Position numbers and translations under genes: made by a program. A stretch of 64,000 nucleotides of DNA from Manihot esculenta (taxonomy: Eukaryota > Streptophyta > Magnoliopsida > Malpighiales > Euphorbiaceae): the NCBI RefSeq assembly GCF_001659605.2, contig NC_035173.2, forward strand, positions 15,617,003 to 15,681,002. The letters run 5' to 3'. The notes below the pieces were generated by a model, which worked only from the letters and a program-made list of their open reading frames with translations, did no database searches and was not told the origin of the DNA. Shown here in pieces: positions 43,900-57,067 of the stretch (positions are counted from its first letter, which is position 1; the number at the start of each line of letters is the position of its first letter).

Positions 43900-43933
43900 T
43901 TCCCCCCTTAAGAACATTCGTCCCCGAATGTTC
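43900..43933 (-). other. F 3' hairpin and polypurine tract
   Basis: On the minus strand GAACATTC, six bases, GAATGTTC, then TAAGGGGGGA before the 3' LTR. Confidence 0.88.
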
Positions 43934-43993
43934 ACCAAACAAACACAAGCATGGCATACACATAACATACACATAAAGCACATAAGACTTACC

Positions 43994-46900
43994 TTAGAAA
44001 AGATGAGGATATTGCTAGAGCATGGACTCCCGTGTCTCCCAGGTACACTCCTCAATATTGTGGTGATTCCAAAGGACTTTCACCATCGGGATTTCCTTGT
44101 TCCTTAGCTTTCTGATCCGGGTGTCTAGGATCCGCACTGGCTGCTCAACATAGGTGAGATCCTCTTGGATCTCCACATCAAGCTCACTAAGAACCTTGCC
44201 CGAATCTGACACAAATTTCCTCAACATAGAAACATGGAAAACCGGATGGATTCTCTCCATTAAAGCAGGCAAGTCCAGCTTGTACGATACATTCCCGATC
44301 TTCTGCAAGATCTCAAAGGGTCCGATGTACAGTGGAGCCAGTTTACCTTTCTTCCCAAATCGAATCACCCCTTTCATTGGAGACACCTTGAGCAATACCA
44401 AATCCCCCTCCTGAAACTTTACTTGCCTTCTGCGGATGTCTGTATAACTCTTCTGTCTGCTCGTGGCAGTCTTGATCCTTTCTCTGATTATGGGTACCAC
44501 CCTGCTGGTTATCTCTACTAGCTCAGGTCCTGCCAAGGCCTTTTCTCCAACCTCTTCTCAGCAAACAGGTGATCTACACTTCCTCCCATACAAAGCTTCA
44601 TATGGAGCCATCCTGATGCTAGCATGATGGCTGTTATTGTAGGCAAACTCCACCAAAGGTAGATGCTGCCTCCAAGAACCGCCAAAGTCCAGCACACACA
44701 TTCTGAGCATATCCTCTATGGTCTGGATGGTCCTCTCTGACTGTCCGTCCGTCTGTGGATGGAAGGCAGTGCTAAAATCCAACCTGGTACCCATGGCATT
44801 CTGCAGACTCCGCCAAAACCTAGAGGTGAACTGGGGCCCCCTATCGGACACTATTGAAACAGGAACCCTATGCAGCCTGACGATCTCATCAACATACACC
44901 TGCGCCAACTTGTCCACAGAATAGCCACTCCTGACAGGGATGAAGTGAGCAGATTTGGTGAGTCTGTCCACAATCACCCATATGGAGTCCAATCTGTTGG
45001 ACGCCACCGGTAACCCCACTACGAAGTCCATAGCTATATTCTCCCATTTTTACTCTGGAATAGGTAGCGGGTTAAGCATTCCAGCCGGCTTCTGATGTTC
45101 CAGCTTCACCCTCTGACACACTTCGTAGGCTCACACAAACTGTGCCACTTCTCTCTTCATCGCTGGCCACCAATAGACCTTCTTCAGATCTTGATACATC
45201 TTGGTGGCTCCGGGGTGAACGCTGTATCTTGCATTATGAGCCTCTCTCATAATGTCTCCCTTTAGCCCTATGTCATCTGGTACACAAAGTCTGCTCCCAT
45301 AGCGGAGGATCCCTTTGCTGTCGAATCTGAACTCACTACCCTTGCCTGACTGAACAGTCCTGGCAATCTTTACTAACTCTGGGTCCTCATGCTGTTTCTG
45401 AGCCACCTGCTCCAGAAACACAGGTGTCACTCTCATCTGGGCCACTAAAGCACCTGTACCAGACAACTCCAACTGTAGACCTTCATTCATGAGCTCGAAG
45501 AGCTCTCTCACTACTGGCCTCCTCTCTGCTGAAATATAGGACAAACTGCCAAGAGATTTCCGGCTTAAGGCGTCTGCCACAACATTCGCCTTACCCGGAT
45601 GATAATGGATCTTGCAATCATAGTCATTGAGCAGTTCTACCCATCTTCTCTGTCTCAAATTCAAATCTCTCTGACTCAAGATGTACTGTAGGCTCTTATG
45701 ACCTGTGAAGATCTCACATTTAACCCCATAGAGGTAGTGCCTCCACATCTTGAGTGCAAAGATTACTGCTGCCATCTCTAGGTCATGTGTGGGGTAATTC
45801 AACTCATGCTTCTTCAGCTGTCTAGAAGCATAAGCAATCACCCTTTCATTCTGCATTAACACACAACCCAATCCCACTCGGGATGCATCATAGAAAACCG
45901 TGAAATCCTCATTGCTAGCTAGCAAAGCTAACACTGGTGCTGACGTTAACCTCTTTTTAAGCTCTTCAAAACTATCTCTGCATTGGTCAGTCCATACAAA
46001 CTTCTGATTCTTCCTAGTCAATCTGGTCAAAGGAGCTGCAATCTTCGAGAAGTCCTGAACGAACCTCCTGTAGTAACCTGCCAAACCCAAGAAACTCCTG
46101 ATCTCTGTCACTGAAGTGGGTCTAGGCCAGTAGCCACAGCTTCTACCTTCTTGGGGTCCACCTCTATTCCATTTTCTAACACCACATGCCCCAAGAAAGA
46201 GATGCTCCTCAGCCAGAACTCACACTTGGAGAATTTGGCATACAAGCCATGTTCCCTCAAGGTCTGCAAAACCAACCTCAGATGATGAGCATGCTCTTCT
46301 GCATTCCTGGAATACACTAAGATATCATCTATAAAGACAATAACAAAGTGGTCCAGGTATTGGCTAAACACTCTGTTCATGAGATCCATGAATGCTGCAG
46401 GGGCATTGGTTAATCCGAACGGCATAACAAGGAACTCAAAATGCCCATATCTGGTCCTGAAAGTTGTCTTTGGCACATCCTCTTCCCTTATCCTTAGCTG
46501 ATGGTACCCCGATCTCAGATCTATTTTGGAGAAACATCCTGCTCCAGCTAGCTGGTCAAATAGATCGTCGATCCTTGGCAACGGGTACTTATTCTTGTTT
46601 GTGACCTTGTTCAACTGTCTGTAGTCGATACAAAGTCTAAGAGATCCATCCTTCTTTTTCACAAAAAGCACTGGAGCACCCCAAGGTGAGGTACTCGGTC
46701 GGATGAAACCCCTATCTACCAGCTCTTGCAACTGATCTTTTAACTCTTTGAATTCTGCTGGTGCCATCCTGTAGGGAGGGATAGAGATCGGTCTAGTTCC
46801 GGGCATCAATTCAATTTCGAACTCTATCTCCCTAGCAGGTGATAAACCTGGCAGTTCGTCTGGGAACACATCTAGAAACTCACTAACCACGGGCACTGAG

Positions 46901-48975
46901 GCGGGCTCTCTGACATGACTATCCAGCTCTCTCACATGAGCTAAAAAACCCTGACAACCCCTCCTGAGCAGCCTACGAGCCTGTAGGGCTGATATCAAAC
47001 CTCTAGGTGTACTCCTCCGGTCTCCTCTGAAGACCACCTCTGACCCATCCTGACATCTGAACCTGACTACCTTGTCCCTGTAGTCCAAGGTAGCACCATG
47101 GGTAGATAGCCAATCCATCCCTAGAATGACGTCAAAATCTGTCAAGTCTAGAACCACAAGGTCGGCGGACAGGCATCTTCCCTCCACAAAAACTGGACTA
47201 TACTGGCAGAATGACTCTACCACTGACGGGTCACACTTGGGTCCACTGACCTATAGGGGACACTCCAACCTAGAGACCATCAATCCCAACCTCTCGACGG
47301 CCCTCGGAGCAATGAAAGAATGCGATGCACCAGGGTCCATTAAGGCATAAACATCTGAACACCCAATGATGAGATTACCTGACACCACGGTGTTGGATGT
47401 ATTTGCCTCATGCTGTGTCATGGTGAAGATCCGTGCTGGAGCTGATGGACCTTCACCCCTGAAACCCGTTGAAGAAGAGGCTGCCCCTCTTCCTCTGCCT
47501 CTGCCACTAGCCTGAGTCGCGGCTGGAGCTGCTGGCTGGGCCACACTACCAGAAGCTGTCTGCTGAGACTGTGCTCCAAAAGCTACCCTAGGACACTCCC
47601 GAGCCATGTGTCGCTCCTGCCCACATCTGAAGCAGGCTGTTGTCCCAACCAAACATACTCCCTTGTGTGGCCTCCCACACTTCTTGCATACTGCATTATC
47701 TGCACCAGAGCTTGAGCCACTCCCTAGTCCCAGACCTGACTTGATCTTATTCCAGAACTTGTTCTTCTTTGGTTTCTTGGTGGTACCGCTCCACCTCTTG
47801 CTGCCTGAAGCTGCTGCACTAAAAGAAGAAGAGCCTGGGGTCTTAGAACCAGAAGGCTGTGCCACTGACTGCTTAACCGTCCCCTGAATGATGGCACTGG
47901 CCTCCATCTTCCTGGCCATATCCACTATGGCATGGAAGCTCTCTCTATCTGCCGACTGGATCAAGGAGGAATACCTGGAGTGGAGTTTCATGATATACCT
48001 CCTTGACTTCTTATGGTCTGAGTCAAGATTTTGCCCTGCAAATGGCAACAGCTCCAAGAATCTGTCTGTTAACTCATCCACACTCATATCATCAGTCTGC
48101 CTCAACTGTTCAAACTCTATCATCTTCAATTCCCTTGAGCTATCAGGGAAAGCCCATCTTGCAAACTCGTTTGCAAACTCTTCCTAAGACATGCTGTCCA
48201 CCCTCGGGTTCACATAATTCTTAAACCACTCTCGTGCCTTCTTGCACTTAAGCATGAACCCAGCCATCTAAATGGCTCTACTGTCATCAGCCCCAATCTC
48301 ATCTGTGATCACCTTGACCCTCTCAAGATACATAAACGGGTCATCCCCTTTTTCATACTGAGGAGCACCCAACTTCATGTAGTCGGTCATCTTGACCTTG
48401 CTCCCTCCAGATGAGCTAGGCTTAGGTACTGGGTTTTCTAGAACTGTGGGTTCTGCTGGTGGAGGAGGAGTAGCATCCCCTGGGATAGGGTTTGCTGGAT
48501 TTGGATAGTAGGGTGGAGGTGGGTACATGGGGTACTGTGGGTATGGTGGGTAATAAGATGGGTACTGCATCTGTGTGGGATAAGGGTTAAAGCTATGGTA
48601 GTCCGATGTGCCCCCCATCGAATACCCGTGGTTTTGTGAGAAGGGTGGGTAGTAAGGTGGCTGAACAAATCCCGAGGCCTGGGTGCCTCCTTGGGACTCT
48701 CCCATACCTTCTTCTGACATGCTAACTCCCAGACTGCCATCCCTCCTCTGCTCTGCATCCATATCATCCCCCATGTCCTCTGACATTCCTCCCTGAACTG
48801 TTCCCCTCACTGATCTGCTTCTACCCAGATCCAAAGACCTTCTAGGGTCTCTTACTGCTCTTTCCCTGTTGGACCTACTTGACATTGCCCTAGGCAATGC
48901 TGGAGGACAGGCGCTCATGCCCTCATCCTCAGGTGGTACTCCAGTCAATCGTGCAGATCGACGAGTTCCTCTCAT
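43994..48975 (-). pseudogene. F gag-pol polyprotein, Tekay/Del type, broken
   Basis: Same domain order as E1: Gag (start [10 protein letters not shown]), zinc knuckle CFRCGQERHMAREC near 47625, protease DPGASHSF near 47330, [13 protein letters not shown] near 46330, RNase [11 protein letters not shown] near 45885, integrase SDRGPQF near 44840 and GQSERTIQ near 44735, chromodomain-like tail near 44060. I see in-frame stops near 48269, 48187, 47251, 45131, 45051, 44555 and 44015, and a one-base deletion near 46127. Most stops are TAG or TGA where relatives have CAG or TGG. RNase H has Y for C before its first aspartate, and the knuckle has R for G. Confidence 0.92.
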
Positions 48976-49189
48976 CCTATTTTCTGAAAAACAGCACATA
49001 ACAAGCAAACATTAGCATCATATGGTTCATGTGGAAACACATGAACCCGCATCACATACATCATACAAGACAGGACTCCACATCCTATCCTAGTGGACAT
49101 GATCTTCCTATTGTGCTTGACCTTCTATAACGTCTATGAGCCCGACACTCTAGGTCCGACCATATGAACCTAGGGCCCTGATACCACTC
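48976..49189 (-). other. F primer-binding site and gag leader
   Basis: Minus strand TGGTATCAGGGC at 49175-49186, one base different from the TGGTATCAGAGC of E1, B and H. The leader ends in TTTTTCAG just before the Gag start. Confidence 0.85.
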
Positions 49190-51405
49190 TGTAACGACCC
49201 GAAAATCGAACCGCTACCGGCGCTAGGATTCAGATCGAATTAAGGCCGCCGGGACCCGTAGCAAGCCTAACATACATCCTGTGAACCTGTTTAATCCCAT
49301 ACATGATCAACAACATACATAAAAATTAAAACTTTTCTTTTCATACTTTCACCAATCTCAACCTGAGCATGCATTATACATAACAGAATCATAAGCATTG
49401 ACCCCTCTGTGGGATCTCATCAGTGCCCCAATGGGTGACATAACATGCGTTGAGTTGGTTTACATATACATCATAAAGCATCTGAGATCATGTATTAAAA
49501 GGGATAACAACATTCTATGGTCAAGCACACTTCTAACATCCATGAACATTTTTACATTTACATATCTATACTATACTTTTACATTACATCATACTCATTT
49601 ATCATGTCCACACTAGCTATTACATAACCAAGACTTCATTACTCTTGCTGACCTCCTGGTCTACCCTGTACCTGCGAACCTGGGGGTTAAGGGAGAGGGG
49701 TGAGCTATAAAGCCCAGTGAGTAGAATAATAAAACATTTAATTTATATTTCATGCTTTCATGGAATGCAACACATCACAAACAATTCACATCAAAGATGA
49801 ATTTGTCACCAATAGTCCTCTACATGGTCCAACTGTGCCAGGGGCGTAGAATGGGCCTCACTGGTCTTCCGTACCGTATCATCATCATCATATCGTAACA
49901 TATGAGGACTAAAGGATCATTCAACATTCATCCGCATCATCAACATATTATGCAATGCAACATATTCGTGAGTTCTAATGCAAATACCCTATTATATCTC
50001 ATGGCATTCATGATGCGTGAAGCATGCTAAAACTGATTTATTTGCTTTAAAGCATAAAGAGTTATTCCACTCACCTTTGGTTAGCTCTGACAGACACAGA
50101 AGCAGCTGAACTCACTGCTGGGGTCCTCGGTTCCTCGAGTCCGAACCTACACAGGTGGACTCAAATGAGGGACCAAACATACATGAACATAACTCTAAAC
50201 TACTCCCCAAAAACCCCCTAGAACATCATGAAACAATCACATGAATCAATGCAAAGGAAGGCTGAACAGGGCACTTTCGGCGGCAGGTTCGGCTGCCGAA
50301 AGTCCCTCTAGAGCCGAAAGTCAGGCAGGTTCGGCGGCACCTTCGGCGGCCCAAACTCCCAGACAGAGACAAAACTCATGCATGTTCGGCGTCACTTTTG
50401 GCGGCCGAAACTGCCCTCCAAAGATGAAAGTCCTCTTTCAGGGGCAGGCTTCGGCAGCCGAAAGCTGCCTCCACAAGCGGGTTCAGCGGCCGAAAGTTCC
50501 TTCGGCGGCCGAACCTGAGTTTCTCCAAAGTGGCAGAGACTCAGCTACAACATGCACAAACGCCTCCCAAACCTTTCAAACATGCATAAACCCATTCTAC
50601 AACACTCCCAAACATACACAATCAAGCATACAAGTTCCTAGGGGCTTCAAACCATCAAAAACCCCAACTACAACACATCCAACAACTCACATTGTTCATA
50701 AACATACATAAACCCATAAACCTAACAAAACCTAAACATGCATTTCTACCCCATAGATCAACTTAAAACTTGTTTAAAACATGCAATGAGCTAAAGATCG
50801 GCTCTTACCTCTTGAAGATCGAGAGTAGAGGCGATCTAACTTGGAGTTGGGAGAGATTTGGCTCCTTGAGTCTCCAAGCTCAAAACTTGTTCCTTTGCTC
50901 AAAAATCTTCAAAACAAAGTGAAAACTAGTGAAAATCGTGAAAGATTTGAAGGAAGACACTCAAGATCGGTGAGGGGCGGCGGAGAGCTCACCTTGGTCG
51001 AAAATGGGGAGAAAACTCGCCCATTTCGACTAAGGAACCCATTTATAGGTGGCTGGCCAGGCCATATTCGGGAGCCGAACGTGCCTCCGCATGCATGCCA
51101 TGTTCGGTGGCCGAACATGAGATTCGGCGGCCGAACCTGGACTTCCCTCACTTATGCTTTCAGGGGCCTAAAGCACTCCCGAAGTGCATGCATGTTCGGC
51201 GGCCGAACTTGGTATTCGGCGGCTGAACCTGGGTCTTCCTCCAAGGCTATTTTCATGCAAAAACTCATTTTCCTTTTAGCTTAAAAACGTAAAATACATA
51301 AAAACATTTTATAAAAACATGATTTTACCCTTCTAGAGATTTTCGACATCCGAGATTCCACCGGACGGTAGGAATCCTGATACCGGAGTCTAGCCGGGTA
51401 TTACA
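49190..51405 (-). repeat. F 5' LTR
   Basis: A 2,216-bp LTR, TGTAACGACCC to GCCGGGTATTACA. Palindromes at 50275-50510 and 51070-51225, TATA box on the minus strand at 51041-51047. Splice-like set in reverse: donor CTTACCTCTTGAAG near 50806, acceptor near 50146, donor CACTCACCTTTGG near 50072, acceptor near 49671. Only one hairpin unit (CCAGG...CTGG) is present near 49837. Confidence 0.93.
51041..51047 (-). promoter_or_regulatory. TATA box, F 5' LTR
   Basis: TATAAAT on the minus strand inside GGCCAGCCACCTATAAAT. The preceding CCAGCCACCTAT is shared with B and I. Confidence 0.65.
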
Positions 51406-52858
51406 GGCAGAGCAAGGTTCTGCCTTGCTGATGAACCCAGCTTCGGCCGCCGAAGGAAGGATCGGCCGCCGAATGTGCTGAGGAGGTGGCTTCGGTTGCC
51501 TAAGCTTGCCCCCGAGAGTTTGGACTTTCGGCTCTGGAGGAGAGTTTCGGTCGCCGAAGGTGCCGCCGAAGGTTATGGACTTTCGTCTCTGGAGTGCCTT
51601 TTAGCCCCCGAAACTTGCCCTCGAAAGGGTTCGGCTGCCGAAAGTAGAGAGTCGGCCACCGAAGGTGCATGAGTTTCGGCTCTAGAGAAGACTTTCGGCC
51701 GCCGAACCTGCCGCCGAAAGTCCCCTGTCCAACCTTCCTTTGCATGCTTTGCATGATTGTTTTAAGGTGTCTAAGAGGATTCTTGGGGAGTTTTATAGAG
51801 ATGTTTTTTAGCTAGTTTGGTCCCTCATTTGAGTCCATCTGTGTAGGCACAGACCAGAGGAACCAAAGAGAGCAGCAGTGAGTATTGCTTCAGAGTTTGC
51901 AGAGTCAGTCCAGAGATAGCCAGAGGTGAGTGGAACTAAACTTAATTCTTTTAATTGAGAAATTGAATGCTTTTAGCATATTTCATGCACCATGATTATG
52001 TAATAGGTTGATTGCATTAGAATCCACGAATATGTTGCATTGCATACTTACTTGTTGATGTGGGTGGATGCTGAATGATCCAAATAGTTCCTGAGAAAGA
52101 CCAGGTGCCCATTCTACGCCCTAGCAGGTATAGAAAAGACCAGGTGCCCAGTCTACGCCCTGGCACAATGGTAAGTACAGGTGTTATATACACATATAGA
52201 TATACATGACAGGAAGACCAGGTGCCCATTCTACGCCCTGGCACGGAAGTGATGCTGGGACTATTTTGGTGACAGGTTTACCCTTGATGTGAAATGTCTG
52301 TGATATGATGCATTCCATAAGATCATGTTTAAATGACCTGTTTTATTGTTCTACTCACTGGACTATAGAGCTCATCCCACTCCCTTAACCCCAGTTTTGC
52401 AGGATCAGTGTACAGGGGAAGTCCAGCAGGGTACAGGAAGAGAAAAGAGTTTTGTGATAGCATAGTGTGGACATGTAATATTAAAGAGATGTACTAGTTG
52501 TATATACAGTTAGAGTTGTGCTTGACTTAGTTAATTTGTATTGTAAATCTTGTGTATACATGGTCTGTTTTATGTATATGTCCAGTTGATGAGTTTGGAT
52601 GACCAAGTGTAACATATGCTGTGTGGACTCAACTAGAGTTTTGATGAGTACTCTGGCAAGGGAGTCTGTGTACAGAGATAGTGCATGCACAGGTTAAGCC
52701 TTGGTTCAGAAAATTTTTTTTATTTTCACAGAAAATGTATGATCATGTATGAGATTTACAGGTACACAGGTAGTATAGCAGGCTTGCTACGGGTTTCGGT
52801 GACCTTAAGTCGACCTGAATCCTAGCGCCGATGGCGGTCCGATTTTCGGGTCATTACA
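51406..52858 (+). repeat. G: Tekay-type LTR, right part (host of F)
   Basis: Begins mid-LTR in a palindrome cluster (51440-51715) and ends TTTCGGGTCATTACA. No primer site follows, so G is a 3' or solo LTR. Splice-like signals: acceptor TGTGTAG near 51846, donor CCAGAG|GTGAGT near 51926, acceptor TTTTGCAG near 52402. F was inserted where it begins; the left part lies outside the window. Confidence 0.87.
52098..52246 (+). repeat. Hairpin array in G LTR
   Basis: Copies of CCAGG, TGCCCATTCTACGC, CCTGG near 52101, 52140 and 52218; the first has CCTAG in its right arm. Confidence 0.83.
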
Positions 52859-53874
52859 TGTTTAGAGTCATGTTAGAGTATGTTTGGTCCCTCATTTGAG
52901 TCCACTTGTGTAGGATCGGACTTGAGGAATCGAGGTGATCAGCAGTGAGATAGCTGCTTCAGAGTTAGTCCAGAGTCAGCCAGAGGTGAGTGGAACTAAA
53001 CTAATCTTTTATTTCAAGAAATCAAATGTTTTAAGCATGTTCATGCATCATGATATATAATAGGTTGTTTGCATTAGAATTCACGAATATGGCGCATTGC
53101 ATTATTCATTATGGGTGTGGATGGACAACAGGACGACCCATTAGCCCTCTAGATATTATGTTATGTAATAGAAGTCCTGAAGAGTCCCACTGAGGACCGG
53201 GTACAGAGCTTATGTATGTAATAGAAGTCCTGAGGAGCTCCACCGAGGGCCGAGCACAGAGTAGAGGGATTTTTGGGTCAGTTCATCCGTGATGTGAATT
53301 GTTTGTGATGTGATGCATTTCATGAAAGCATATGTTTATTAACTGTTTTTACTGTTCTGCTCACTAGGCTTTAGTAGCTCACCCCTTTCCCCTAACCCCT
53401 AGGCTTACAGGTTCAGGATAGACCGGGAAGTCGTCAAGGTTGAAGGCTATATTAAGTGTATTAGATTAGTAGTGGACATGTAATGTAAAATGATGTAATG
53501 TAATGTAATGTAGAGTAATGCTTTATGGTTTAGTGTTGTGCTTGGCCCTAATAGGAGTGTTAATCCTTTTTTGTACATGATCTTAATAAAATGTTTCAAT
53601 AATGAGTTATGTTGAACCAAGCTTGACATATGATGTGTTGCCCCACTAGAGCATTTGATGAGGGCTCTAGTGTGGGGTTTTATGTTTATAGTTATGGTGC
53701 ATGCACAGGTCAAGCTTGGTGTATGAAAAAGTTTAAGTTTTTATGAAAATGTATGATCATGTATAGGATTTTATCAGGTACACAGTATGTATAGTAGGCT
53801 TGCTACGGGTCCCGGCGACCTTAAGTCGATCTGGATCCTAGTGCCGGTAGCGATTCGGTTTCCGGGTCATTACA
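52859..53874 (+). repeat. H 5' LTR, right part (host of G)
   Basis: Picks up mid-LTR at the stretch before TGGTCCCTCATTTGAGTCC and ends TTCCGGGTCATTACA, followed by a primer site, so it is a 5' LTR. It has an acceptor TTGTGTAG near 52911, donor CCAGAG|GTGAGT near 52987, acceptor GCTTACAG near 53409. A two-unit array lies at 53170-53262. Confidence 0.87.
53170..53262 (+). repeat. Two-unit repeat in H LTR
   Basis: Two copies, about 53 bases apart, of AGAAGTCCTGA(A/G)GAG, then C(A/C)C(T/C)GAGG(A/G)CCG, then CACAGAG or TACAGAG. It stands where other LTRs have CCAGG arrays but is a different sequence. Confidence 0.75.
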
Positions 53875-54136
53875 GAATGGTATCAGAGCCCTAGGTTCAT
53901 ATGGTCGGACCTAGAGAGTGTCGGGCTCGTAGATGTCATAGAAGGGCAAGCACAATAGGAAAAAAATCATGTCCACTAGGATAGGATATAGAGTCCTGTC
54001 TTGATGATGATGTGAAATGCCATGATTATATGCATGTACATTGATGATATGTGATGTATGATGCGGGTTCATGTGTTTCCACATGAACCATATGATGCTA
54101 ATGTTTATATGTATGTGTTGTTTCTCAGAAAACAGA
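53875..54136 (+). other. H primer-binding site and gag leader
   Basis: TGGTATCAGAGC at 53878-53889 (initiator-Met type). The leader keeps the AAGCACAATAGGAAA block and ends in TTGTTTCTCAG before the Gag start. Confidence 0.87.
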
Positions 54137-56332
54137 ATGTGAGGCACTCGTCGATCTACACGATTGACTGGAGTCCCACCAGAGAATGAGGGCATGGATG
54201 CCCGTCCCCCTGCATTGCCAAGGGCAATGTCTAGTAGGTCTAGCAGAGAAGGGACATCAAGGGGCCCTAGAAGGTCTTTTGATGTAAGCAGGAGGGGAAT
54301 AGTTCAGGGTGGAATGTCGTCTGATGTGAGGGGATCCGAGGAGGATGAACAGAGAAGAGATGGTAGTCTGGGCATGAGTATGTCTGATGAGGGTATGGAA
54401 GAGTCTCAAGGAGGCGCTTAGGCCTCGGAGTTTGGTTATCCACCCCAATATCAACCCTTTCCACAGGGCCCAAGGTATCCGATGGGGGGTACATCAGATT
54501 ACTCCAGTTATAACCCATATCCTACCTTCATGCCCTATCCTCCCTTTTACCCATCTTATCCACAGTACCCCATGTATCCACCCTCACCCTTCTATCCAAA
54601 TCCAGCAAACCCTAACCCAGGGAATGCTGCACCTCCTCCTCCACTTAGTCCCTGATATCCAAACACCTAAACCTAGCTCATCTGTGGGGAGCAAGGTAAA
54701 GATGACATATTACCTGAAGCTGGATGCTCCCAAGTTCAAGACAGGTGATGATCCGTTTGAGTATCTCAAAACGATAAAGATGATAACAGATGAGTTGGGG
54801 GCAAATGATAGTAGAGCCATATAGATGGAGAGGTTCACATTGAAATGCAAGAAAGCAAGAGAATGGTTCAAAAATTATGTGGACCCGAGGTTGGAAAGCT
54901 TAACTAGGAGCAGTTTGCTAATGAGTTTGCAGGATGGGCTTTTTCAGACAGTTCCAGAGAGCTGAAAGTTGTTGAGTTTGAATAGCTAAGGCAAACAGAG
55001 GATATGAGTGTCGATGAGTACACCGACAAGTTTCTGGAGTTGCTGCAGTATGTGGCTCAGGCATATGATACTGACCAGAAGAAAGCTAGGAGGTATACCA
55101 TGAGGCTCCACCTTAGGTATTCCTCCCTAATTCTGGTAGCAAAGAGAGAGGACTTCCACATCATAGTGGATGCAGCACGGAAGATGGAGGCTAGTGCCAT
55201 TATACAGGGGACAGTTAAATAGTAAGTGGCACAGCCCTCGGGTTCCAAGACCCTAGGTTCAGGGAAGTTCGACCTCTCTTCTTTGAGTGCAGCAGCTTCG
55301 GGTAGCAAAAAGTGGGTCAGAGGCTCTAAAAAGCCGAAGAAGAATAAGTTCTGGAACCGGTTGAAGTCCAGTCTGGGATTAGGTGGTGGCTCGAGCTCAG
55401 GTTTAGATGGTTCAGAATGCTTGAGGTGCGGTAAACCGCACAAGGGAGTCTGTCGGTTTAGGACATCAGCATGTTATAGATGTGGGCAGGAGGGACACAT
55501 AGCATGGTAGTGTCCTAGAGTAGCCTTTATGGCACCGTCCCAGCAGACAGCTTCAGGTAGTGTGGCTCAGCCAGTAGCTCCAGCCATGACATAGGGCAGT
55601 GGCAGAGGCAGAGGGAGAGGGGCAGCCTCTTCTTCAGCAGGTTCCCGGGGTGAAGGTCCATCAGCTCCAGCTCGGATCTTCACTATGACACAGCAGGAGG
55701 CAAACACGTTAGACACCGTGGTGTCAGGTAATCTCATCATTGGTTGTTCAGATGTGTATGCTTTAATGGACCCTGGTGCATCTCATTCTTTTGTTGCTCC
55801 GAGAGCCGTAGACAGGTTGGGTTTGATAGTCTCTGGGTTAGAGTGTCCCCTTTGGGTCAGTGGACCCAAGTGTGACCCATCAGTGGCAGAGTCAGTCTGC
55901 CGATATAGTCCAGTGTTTGTTGAGGGTAGATGCCTTCCAGCCGACCTTGTGGTTCTAGATTTGACTAATTTTGACGTCATTCTAAGGATGGATTGGCTAT
56001 CTGCTCATGGTGTTACCTTGGACTGCAGAGACAAGGTAGTCAGGTTCAGAGATCAGGATGGATCAGAGGTTGTCTTCAAGGGAGACAGGAGGGGTACACC
56101 TAGAGGTCTGATATCAGCCCTGCAGGCTCGTAGGTTGCTCAAGAGGGGTGGTCAGGGGTTTCTAATGTGAGAGAGCTTGATAGTCACGTTAGGGAGCCCG
56201 CCTCAGTGCCCATGGTCAGAGAGTTTCCAGATGTCTTCCCAGATGAACTTCCAGGACTACCACCTGCTAGAGAGATAGAGTTCGAAATAGAAGTGATGCC
56301 TGGAACCAGACCAATCTCTATCTGTAACAGCC
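54137..56332 (+). pseudogene. H gag-protease-RT start, heavily broken, cut by I
   Basis: Gag is recognisable from its start (ATG followed at once by TGA where E1 has CGA) through the zinc knuckle ([11 protein letters not shown] near 55480) and protease DPGASHSF near 55770 to the RT N-terminus (MPGTRPISI at the right end). Stops: TGA 54140, TAG 54419, TAG 54822, TAG near 54904, TAG near 54983, TAG 55220, TAG 55508, TAG near 55590. Frameshifts occur near 54645 and 56165. Relatives usually have CAG or CGA at these codons. I interrupts it in RT. Confidence 0.9.
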
Positions 56333-56911
56333 CGAAAACCGAACTGCTACCGGCACTAGGATCAGATCGACTTAAGGTCGCTGGGACCCGTAGTAAGCCT
56401 GCTATACTGTCTGTGTACCTGTGAAATCCCATACATGATCATACATTTTCTCTCAACCCATTAAAACTTTTCTTTCCTCCAAGGCTTAACCTGTGCATGC
56501 ACTATATCTCATAACTCATAATGTTAAGCCTGGTATTCTCATATACATAACAATAAAAGAAACCATACATAAACTGATCATATGTATACAAAAAGGGATT
56601 ACAACTCTTCTAAGTCAAGCACAAGTCTATACACTATACACGCATACACTCTCTCTTTACACGCATACACTCTCTCTTTACAATTACATGTCCACACTAG
56701 CTATACATAACTCTTCTTCTTCCATACCCTGCTGGACTCCCTCTGGACTCTGAACCTGTAAGACTGGGGTTAGGGGAGAGGGATGAGCTATACAAGCCCA
56801 ATGAGTAGAACTATAAAACATGATTTAAAAACATGATCTCATGGAATGCATCACATCACAGACATTTCATCTCAGGGATAGACATGACCACCAAAAATCC
56901 CAATGTAAGGA

Positions 56912-57067
56912 TGCCTGGCCTAGCCAGGTCTTACAACCTCAGTATGCCTGGCCCGGCCAGGTCTTACAAACTCTGTCTGCCTGGCCCAGCCAGGTCTTAC
57001 TATCTCTGCTGCCTGGTCTAGCCAGGTCTTACCTACAGATGGTTGCCTGGCCCAGCCAGGTCTTATA
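56912..57067 (-). repeat. Five-copy 33-bp hairpin array in I LTR
   Basis: Five units starting near 56913, 56946, 56979, 57011 and 57044, each GCCTGG(C/T)C(C/T)(A/C/G)GCCAGG plus TCTTA and a variable tail. The CCTGG and CCAGG arms are only about five bases apart, so each unit is a tight hairpin. It is the most regular array in the window. Confidence 0.9.

Larger units (their letters stand above)
42900..51405 (-). mobile_element. Element F: Tekay/Del-type Ty3/gypsy, 3' LTR cut by D
   Basis: 5' LTR 49190-51405, interior 43897-49189, truncated 3' LTR 42900-43896. D was inserted inside the 3' LTR; its far part should lie left of the window. The right side lies in the LTR of G, with GGCAG (51406-51410) as the expected target repeat, untestable here. 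Confidence 0.9.

Noticed and set aside
56912..57067. CRISPR-like array in the I LTR
   Set aside because: Unit spacing of 33 bases leaves only about 12 variable bases, units are hairpins inside a plant LTR, and no associated genes exist.
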